A stretch of DNA of 64,000 bases, from assembly GCA_013076295.1 (NCBI GenBank), contig RQOL01000519.1, positions 3,152,488 to 3,216,487 of the forward strand. Reading direction: 5' to 3'. This document shows positions 56,936-64,000 of the stretch, piece by piece (the stretch's first letter is position 1; each line of letters opens with the position of its first letter). The translations under genes were made by a program, and so were the position numbers. Source of the DNA: Sanderia malayensis (taxonomy: Eukaryota; Cnidaria; Scyphozoa; Semaeostomeae; Pelagiidae). Under the pieces are notes generated by a model. It did no database searches and had not been told where the DNA came from. It was given only the letters and a program-made list of their open reading frames with translations.

Positions 56936-58429
56936 AGTGCCCCTACGGCTTTTTTTTTTATTGGCTAAAAGTATAGAATCGAATGCGCTGATTCTGATAC
57001 CGTTTATATTTTTTTGATCTGATGAGTAATTGTTGAGTTACGAGAGATTGCGTTCACACTTTCGTGTCTCACTTTTAGGACTGGGTCGAGTCCACTATGA
57101 CATCATAGTGGACTCGGTGTGCTCAGTGGCGGCGGGCGTATGCCTACATTCAGTATAATAGATAATGTTATTTGCGCTGTCTTGTCTTGTTATGTGTATT
57201 CATGGGGATTTGTGCAATTTTGGTGATCAGAATTGAATAGAAAGTTTCCATAAATTAAACATTCTTAGTCGGATAGTAGTTCATGACAGTAGGGATTGCA
57301 GTGCCGAGGAATGCGAAGATTGCGAGGGGATAGGATTGATCGTATCGTAGAGTAAAGCAGACCGATGGAGGAGAACCTGATGCATTTGTTATGCCATTTG
57401 GCTGAGAACTCTTTCGCTGAAAGCTATGAAAGAGATGTGAGCGAGAAAAGAAATGTTGAAAGAAAACTTTCTGGGCATTTGACTGGATCTGAATTATTAT
57501 CTTTCTGTTGTGTATCTGATGAAGTAAAAGTGTATCAAAATTCTATACGTAATATGATTTAGGCCATGGCCATATCCATCCGTGTCGGTCAACCTTTATG
57601 GTTGAAGAAACTTGAAACGATTCGATTTTCATTAGATACAGCAAGTGTAGAAAATGTGCAACACAATTCCTTATTACTACACATGAATTTCGTTATTGCA
57701 CCCAAATTGATGGTTGCATGTTGGCATTTTCTAACTGCGAAGTTTAGAATTTCGTCCGTCGTTGCGAATTGATGAAATCTATCCACTTCCTTCTCGTTAC
57801 AGCTTCAGGGCGATCGTCCTGATAAAGCTGAATCCTGTGAAGCTCTACAAATCTTGATTTATCCGGTGTATTTCCACGGCATAGCAAAACACATCGATTT
57901 GGCATATTTTCCCAGTTTCACATATAAATCTAACAATTTTCAGGTCCTGTCAAATATCTGTGATCATGTTTTTGATCCTATTGAAATTCCGTACTGTTTT
58001 AACATTACACGGCCTACGCCCGCCGCCACTGAGCACACTGAGCAGCCACTACATGGGAATTTTGTAATTCCTCCCCACAGCTGCAAACTCATCACAAGCC
58101 TTTCAAATTTCAATGCCATAATGTGCCGACCTGTTTCTAATCATCAAAGTCAAAAAAACAAATATCGAGTCCATAGTATGAGAGAAAATCGACGTCAGAT
58201 TTGTTGCTTCAGTACGGGAAAAAAGGGGCTTCCACTATGATGTCATAGTGGACTCGACCCAGTCCTAAAAGTGAGACAAGGAAAATGGCGAAAATGACGA
58301 AACATCGACACTTCCACACGTTATAACTCGTGAACTACGCGTCTGATTTAAAAATTAATTTCAGATCTGAAGTCAGCGTACCGAGTTTTATTGAATTCAC
58401 AAATAAAAAAAAAAAGCCGTAGGGGCACT
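56936..58429. mobile_element. TTAA-flanked non-autonomous DNA transposon (1494 bp)
   Basis: The inverted termini read AGTGCCCCTACGGCTTTTTT at both ends and TTAA lies immediately outside each (56932-56935 and 58430-58433). Subterminal inverted blocks include a palindrome GAGTCCACTATGACATCATAGTGGACTC-type core and GGCGGCGGGCGTA / TACGCCCGCCGCC. A TTAA duplication suggests the piggyBac group, but the terminus is not the usual CCC and no transposase is encoded, so the class is tentative. Confidence 0.65.
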
Positions 58430-58433
58430 TTAA

Positions 58434-59461
58434 AGAAAAAAGACTTTTGCGAGGCAAAAAGTGCAAAATTTCCGAATAAACTTTCGCGTTTCAGGCAGAA
58501 TCAGATATTTCGCGTGAAGTTTTTAGTATAGATCGAAAATTTTGCGATAGGAAGCTTTGAATAGAAACTTTAAAATAGTCTTCATTCAAAGTGAAACTTC
58601 TTTTCATAGGATTTGTTCATATTCCACAGGGCAAGCAAAAGAAAAAAATATCATGATAAAATTATTCATCATAAAATTTCTCAAAGTTGTCATTTAGTTG
58701 CATTTCACTGTGGGAATACCAGTTTTCACGAGAGATTATTTACAAAATATTATTTTAGCAAAAATAATCTTCTGAAATATTTTAGTGAGAATAAACATTC
58801 GCGAATTTCGGCCAAAACGCGAAAATCGCGAAAGCACTTTGCTTTAAAGTGTAATGAAGGCATGTGGAGCATATGTGCATTTAAGGGCAAGTTCTCAAAT
58901 TCGTTAAGGTTATGGGCATACGAGTGCTATGGCCAGTTCAATTAGTGCATATTTGTGCCTGAACCATGAAGGAAAAGCCAAACATGATGATTACTGGCTC
59001 AAGACACTTACGTTAATGAACCGCTGCTGCCACACTCAATTTTCAGTGGACAAAAGTTTCATGCCAAATAGAATCACCGACTTTGCATTTAGTTTTCTGC
59101 TCAAGGAAGTCTTCTGGCAGACTGACCGTCCAATCACTTGAGATTCAAATTTCATTAATAACAATTTGTAAGCGGTAAAAGCATTCTAATTCAGCAACAA
59201 TAATTTTCAGCCAGTCAGCTTTACATACTTCCACTATGATCGATATGAATTGCTATCAAGATATAGTTGAAAAAGGATAATGTTAGCAAAAATAAAATTA
59301 GCAGCATATTGTAAAATTGATGAGATTAAAATTGACAAAGAGATGAATCATAATTACATGAAAGTAGATTTCAAAAAAGGCGTTAATGAAATAGAAAATA
59401 TTAAAAATAGATTAAATATTGAAATGTAATAAAAGCACACAATGCACGCCCCTATTTCCAA
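58434..59461. other. Intergenic, 3' flank of the SLC4 gene
   Basis: AT-rich with no supported gene. It should include the 3' untranslated region of the minus-strand transporter. Confidence 0.4.
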
Positions 59462-62400
59462 TCAGGTCTCAACGGCTCCTGAGATTTGCGGAGCATCATC
59501 TTCTTCCAAAGAAGTCTCTTGTATCAATGGGGTGTTCACAGAATCTGCTTTATCAATTTTGATAGTAATAAACTCATGGGCTTCATCATCGTCATCATCG
59601 TAATCATTATTGCTGCGGTCAACAGAATTATCCCCTTTGTCGATAGATGCTTTCAAGAATCTTTCTTCTTCTTCAATCTCGGATAATTGTCTGTTTCTGA
59701 GCGACTTCTTATGAGATGAGGTTGATCTGCTAGTCTTCTTACTGTGTCGCTTGTGATTGGCTTTTTCAGCTAGCTCGTTGGAAGAATTAACAGTCTTCCA
59801 TGCATCACACCTTTTCATCTCTTCCGAAATGTTGATTGGCTCATCAACGGGCACTGATATTTTCATTATGTTTCCTGACATCATTGGAATCTAAAATAAG
59901 AGTTATAAAATAAGACTTTCTTTATATGGGTGGATTGTCAAAGCTTTTAAGAGATATTGTGGGTGTACTAAAGAATTTTGCCGATAATCAACTGCTGTAA
60001 AGCAATTTCCAACTTACAACAATTTACAATTTAATAATAATGTAATAATTGTCTCTCGTCTTACTTTCAAATTTGCCTGACCGTCTTGTGATAACGAGGT
60101 CTTCTTGATCTCTTCATTTTCATCGCCGTCTTTTGAGCAACAATCCTCCTCTGCTTCGTCCCTTTCCTTTCGCTTGAATTCTGGCAAGATGTCGTCCAAT
60201 GATCGGAGCTCTTCCGTTGTGAAATATCGATCAAGCAGCTTTCGAATAAAAATCAATACAAGCAGCATGACAGGAAACATTATTTTCGTTTGCTTGATTG
60301 ATTTGATGGCCCAAAGTAATACAAAACACACCAGTTGAATCCCCGTGAAAATATGGACTCTTTTGATCGGCACGTTCCGTAAGTATGACAAATCTGGTTG
60401 GTACTTTAATGGCATAAGTATGATAGAGACTCTGTCAACAAACTGCAATCCATTCAAGCCCGATGCACCCATGTACAAAAATACTCCATATAACACTGGC
60501 ATTGGGACAATCGTCAACACTGGGACAAGGAAAACTGAAAGGCCAATGGTGATGGATATCAATAGTTGAGTAGCCCGTTGTTCTTGAACGCCAAGAAACT
60601 GTGGCTTTTCACCCGGAGCTGCGGTTTCACTTTCTACTTTCAACGAATTGACGTGATTCATTGAGCGGACAGTAGCTGCAACAAAGAAGGGGATGCCAAG
60701 GAAAGAGCAGATGATTGTGATAAACGCCAAAACAAACAGATCGAGATGATAGCCACCACCTTTCTTTAACTTATTTTCACGACGATTCACAATAACAGCT
60801 GTAATCTGCTGATCCATAAAAGTCAAAATGGTCGCAAGAACAGCTGGTATAATGGCAGCAATAATGGTCCACCACGCATTACCGCCCATTATTGGAACAA
60901 GCCACGTTCGTCCTGACCAAGTAGGTGCAAACTTCTGAGGGACAACCAACTTTGGTGTTTGCACTTTCATGAAATAATCCAACAACGTCACAGCAGCGAT
61001 GGCAGTGACAACTGAAAATTTGATACGAAACGCCGGACGCTGGTGGGGAAATAGGAGCTTTCTTTGAATCCTTTCAGCTTAAAAGTAATGAAGATAGTTA
61101 AAATGAAAAGGAGACATGACATAAGAAACACATCTGGTTGATATGAGCATCCAGCAGATAAACTTCCACCATAGCGTGTGCAATTTGATATCGACAAAGA
61201 TGACCGGCTAACATTCAGTGATTGCAAAGTGGTATTTGACGGTGCTTTACAGAAACAGTTCATACCCTCCAGCGGTGGACCGACCGGGTATTTAAGATAG
61301 ATCTTCAAGATTTTGTCGATGGCCTCATACATGAAAATAAAGGCTATCAACGCAGCAAAGTTCTCTTCTGTAAATCTCGTTATGTAACATACAAATGCAC
61401 TACAGTCAGTTGCAACAAGAATCAACAGAATCACTCCAACCCAGATGCCTGTCCAGAGTCTAAATGATAGAAAATCCCAGTGTTGAGTCTTGCAAAAATC
61501 GTACAAAATCACTTCAAAAACCATCATTGGTCCAGTTGATCCAAGAATTGTCAATGGTTGGCCAGAGAATACGCCGTAGATAACGCCACAAATCACGCCA
61601 GATACAAGTGACTCTATGGCACCAAGTCTTTGATCTGTAGCAGTACCAAGAAGACCTCCAAATGTGACAATTGGAGTAAGACAGGCAAAGTACAAGAAGA
61701 GCCACGACGCAATGCATTGAGTTGATAGACCATCTTTATAGTCAGACAGATAAAAAGGTCTTTTTCGCTTGATATCATTGATGAGGCCACCAAATAATTT
61801 GCCAGACCGAACCAAGCCAGAATCTTCCCTAATCTTTCTTTCTTCCTCCTCTTCATCAACCTTAAAAGAACAAGTTCAAATGGCTTAGAACAACCAATTA
61901 AAAGAATGAAGATCTTAAATAATAACGAATAGCGACGATGCTATACGGCATAACAGCTATTCGGGGGTAGTAACCGAAATATAAGGAATTCATGCTTACT
62001 TTTTCATGAAGGTCACAAGAGCCATTCTGCCGTTGCTTTCGACCTTTTTGAGAAGGCAAGTTGTCAGGAGGCTCAATTCTTATGCTTGGATCCCATTCCC
62101 GGGCGGTAGGACAGTCACAGCGTCCAGAAACTCGTCAATCCCTGCAATAATATGTTCGCGTTTCGCTGCCTTATATGCAATTTCATGAAACACCTAGGAC
62201 AAATTAATCATCAGCTTGTCAGTACATTATTCAAAGCATGTTTGGCATAAATGTAAGAACTTCTTATTGCAATTGCATTCAATATCATTTCTATCACAAA
62301 GAGAAAGAAACTCGTCCCAACCCAGGGAGAAAGTCTAATAAGCGCCCTACTGGGCTTAACCTAAATAATGTTCACCTCTTTCAATCTCTCCTCTCAACCA

Positions 62401-63498
62401 TACTGCGCTAATTTTACAAAGAAATAGATAAAAAGATGGCCGAAATTAAATAAACAGAACAAACCTCATCAGACATTAATGTTCCCATTGCCCTACCAAC
62501 TTCATGATATCGAGATAGATTGCCAACTGTTCCAAGAAGAAGGAAAATGAATCTTGTTGGCACAGGTACTTCTGTTAAGTCACCAAGTTCATGTGCAGAT
62601 GTTAATCTTATGAAAGCTGTAATAGGGTTCGTAAGAAAATCAGCTTCGCCAACAAGGATGTTACATGCTTCAGCGCCAGGGGGAATTTTCTTCATGAAAT
62701 GAATGTTGCCTTTCCCCAACATGTAATCATCACTATCATGAATGTCTAGAAATGAGGCTTTGCTACCAAGTGATCTGATAAATGGGAGTTTCATAAGACC
62801 ACTTGGCTCACTTTTGCTTCTGATGCTCTCATTCCTTCTATCTTCATCTCTCCTTCTTTCATCGTCTTTCTTCTTTGAACCCTCGAATACATGACGGTGC
62901 CCTTTCAAAATGGTCTCCTTCACCTTGTCTCGAAATTTTAATGGCAAATTTCCCGTGCATATCATTCTATCCACAACACTGCTTGAAATTTGGTCTAACG
63001 TTGAACCATCAACATCAAAAACTAGTGCACCATTCAGTAAGAGGCTCCTCACTTCAAACAACGTGTGAAGCGATAATGTTCCAACATGCGGCTTTGAGAA
63101 ACGATTTCCAGATTCCTCAACGTCTTCTTCAAACTTTACCCAACGTGCTGTTTCACGCCAAACAGAATCACCATTTTCCCAAAGTAATTCTTCCATTTCT
63201 GAAAATATTGGCTTCGGTGTAAGTCCGATATTTTCGGCGGAAGCTTCCTTTCCCAGAATTCGAATTACCCTTTCACTTGGTGGAGTAACTGGCATATCAG
63301 CCTCAGTTGTTGATCTTGTTCTGGAGCGCCTTCTTGTTGACTTATTCACAGGCTTGCTTGAAGCTCTGTGTGTGTCAGATGAATTCCGTCCATGGTCTAC
63401 GTCGTCTTTTCCATCGGAAGAGTGACGGTGGTGATGGCGATGGTGGTGCCTGTGTTCTCTCCCTTTACCAGCCAGCTTAACATCACCATAAACAGTGC
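59462..63498 (-). CDS. SLC4 Na-coupled bicarbonate transporter, 5' end missing, two frame breaks
   Basis: The protein moves HCO3-/CO3 2- with Na+ across the plasma membrane. Four exons in the window: 63498-62465, 62193-62000, 61860-60065 and 59890-59462. They give about 1150 residues; the first exon enters in phase 1, so the start lies beyond the window. Visible features are a His-rich stretch ([11 protein letters not shown]), the cytoplasmic domain ([37 protein letters not shown]), then the membrane domain with [14 protein letters not shown], the DIDS-site-like KILK, an extracellular loop with four Cys and several NxS/T sites, [13 protein letters not shown] and [12 protein letters not shown]. 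The loop cysteines place it with the Na-coupled subgroup (SLC4A4/5/7/8/10 type). Exons 2 and 3 are each one base short (near 62101 and 61013). The C-terminal tail is acidic. Confidence 0.88.
61008..61020 (-). other. One-base frame break in SLC4 exon 3
   Basis: The coding strand reads TCAAATTTTCAGTTGTCACT. Inserting one T in the run would restore the conserved membrane-domain reading from VRRFVSNF into the next span before [12 protein letters not shown]. As written, the frame stops 11 codons later. No intron fits, because the two sides align without a gap to the SLC4 family pattern. Confidence 0.8.
62096..62106 (-). other. One-base frame break in SLC4 exon 2
   Basis: The coding strand reads CTACCGCCCGGGAATGGGAT. 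The family motif LPPGEWDP needs one more G in the GGG run. Exon 2 is 194 bases long instead of a multiple of three, while both flanking splice phases are 0. Confidence 0.85.
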
Positions 63499-63847
63499 CT
63501 ACATAAAAATAAAAAAACTCGCAATTAAAAGCAGCTCATAAAGCAGTACAAAACAAGTCAATTGTTGCCAAGTTCATTGCGAAGTTTTTAATGGCTAGCC
63601 AAACAAGGTACCTCTGTCAGATTGATGACGCTAACCCAGAGCCAAAATACAGAGAAAGAGCTTAAAAATGTTTCTTTGAGCTACGTGTATTTCCAGCTTG
63701 TTTGTTCAAACTATTCAAAATTGGAAGCTATTCAATTTCAAAACAATCATGGTTCGCTAACTCGTGAAAAGTCTTACCTCAAATAATTAACAAACCATAA
63801 CTATTCATATGAACAAGTAGAAGTGTCATCATAAAAATCACTTTTTA
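63499..63847. other. Intron upstream of the first visible SLC4 exon
   Basis: The sequence upstream of the acceptor TTTTATGTAG has no coding exon in the required phase. A donor-like TTTGAG/GTAAGA at about 63774-63779 (minus) could end an untranslated exon. Confidence 0.35.
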
Positions 63848-64000
63848 GAGCCTGCTTATATGGACGAGATAACTTTTTAGCGTCCTCATATGGAGCAGGC
63901 CAGCCCGTTTGAGTGATTACAAGTTGGCGGAAAACTGAAATATGGCGAGCTCACACAAAATTGCAAGTTTAGTTACCGCAACTTCTGTAGCTCTTTTGTC
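63848..64000. mobile_element. Start of a second Harbinger-like MITE, truncated by the window edge
   Basis: GAGCCTGCTTATATGGA follows TTA, matching the terminus and the TWA duplication of the element at 1242-1749. The other end lies outside the window, so the length is unknown. Confidence 0.55.

Noticed and set aside
57365..58240. Transposase remnants in the TTAA-flanked element
   Set aside because: Short frames of 60-130 codons show no recognisable transposase motif and no continuity.
58613..59141. Plus-strand frames of 70-110 codons
   Set aside because: No splice context, no domain, and composition typical of AT-rich random sequence.
1..64000. CRISPR arrays, bacterial operons or prophage
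   Set aside because: The window is intron-rich eukaryotic DNA. The tandem repeats found are coding or transposon-derived and do not have the spacing of CRISPR arrays.

Overview
This is an AT-rich stretch of animal nuclear DNA. The protein genes are split by many GT-AG introns, neighbouring genes lie on both strands, and numerous short DNA transposons and tRNA-derived repeats sit between and inside them. The housekeeping genes (PPP1R8/NIPP1, MAPRE/EB1, a NIPA-type transporter, an SLC4 Na-coupled bicarbonate transporter) are clearly metazoan. The mix of secreted low-complexity matrix proteins, an AbfB beta-trefoil domain and TA-flanked CCGTA-type MITEs fits a marine non-bilaterian, most likely a cnidarian. 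This is inference, and no species is claimed.

Layout. 1-2.6 kb: repeats, including a 508-bp Harbinger-like MITE. 2.6-15.1 kb: two divergently transcribed genes, called A (minus, 6660-2598) and B (plus, 9003-15056). Both encode secreted, mostly disordered Asn/Ser/Lys-rich proteins with the same short Cys/Trp cassette and the same intron phases (2-0-1). They are paralogues arranged head to head, and no family name is recognised. 15.7-18.6 kb: three adjacent non-autonomous DNA transposons with clear target-site duplications (TA, 8 bp, 9 bp). 19.8-23.4 kb (minus): an acidic protein built of nine 112-residue tandem repeats, interrupted by two frameshifts. 25.4-28.1 kb (plus): PPP1R8. 29.7-32.0 kb (minus): a secreted short-chain collagen-like protein. 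33.6-40.2 kb (minus): a probable single gene joining an AbfB-type trefoil to Tudor-like barrels. 41.2-45.2 kb (plus): MAPRE. 46.0-46.9 kb (minus): an intronless J-domain/glycine-zipper protein. 48.2-53.6 kb (plus): NIPA-like magnesium transporter. 54.4-58.4 kb: a foldback-like inverted array of about 146-bp tRNA-like repeats with a nested MITE, then a TTAA-flanked element. 59.5-63.5 kb (minus): the C-terminal bulk of an SLC4 Na-bicarbonate transporter, with its 5' end beyond the window and two one-base frame breaks.

Functionally, genes A, B and the collagen-like gene look like an extracellular-matrix neighbourhood. A carbonate transporter lies on the same contig, but any joint role in building a skeleton is only a hypothesis. 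The other genes are ordinary housekeeping genes. Exon models were built by hand from splice signals and phase agreement. They are internally consistent but have no transcript support here.
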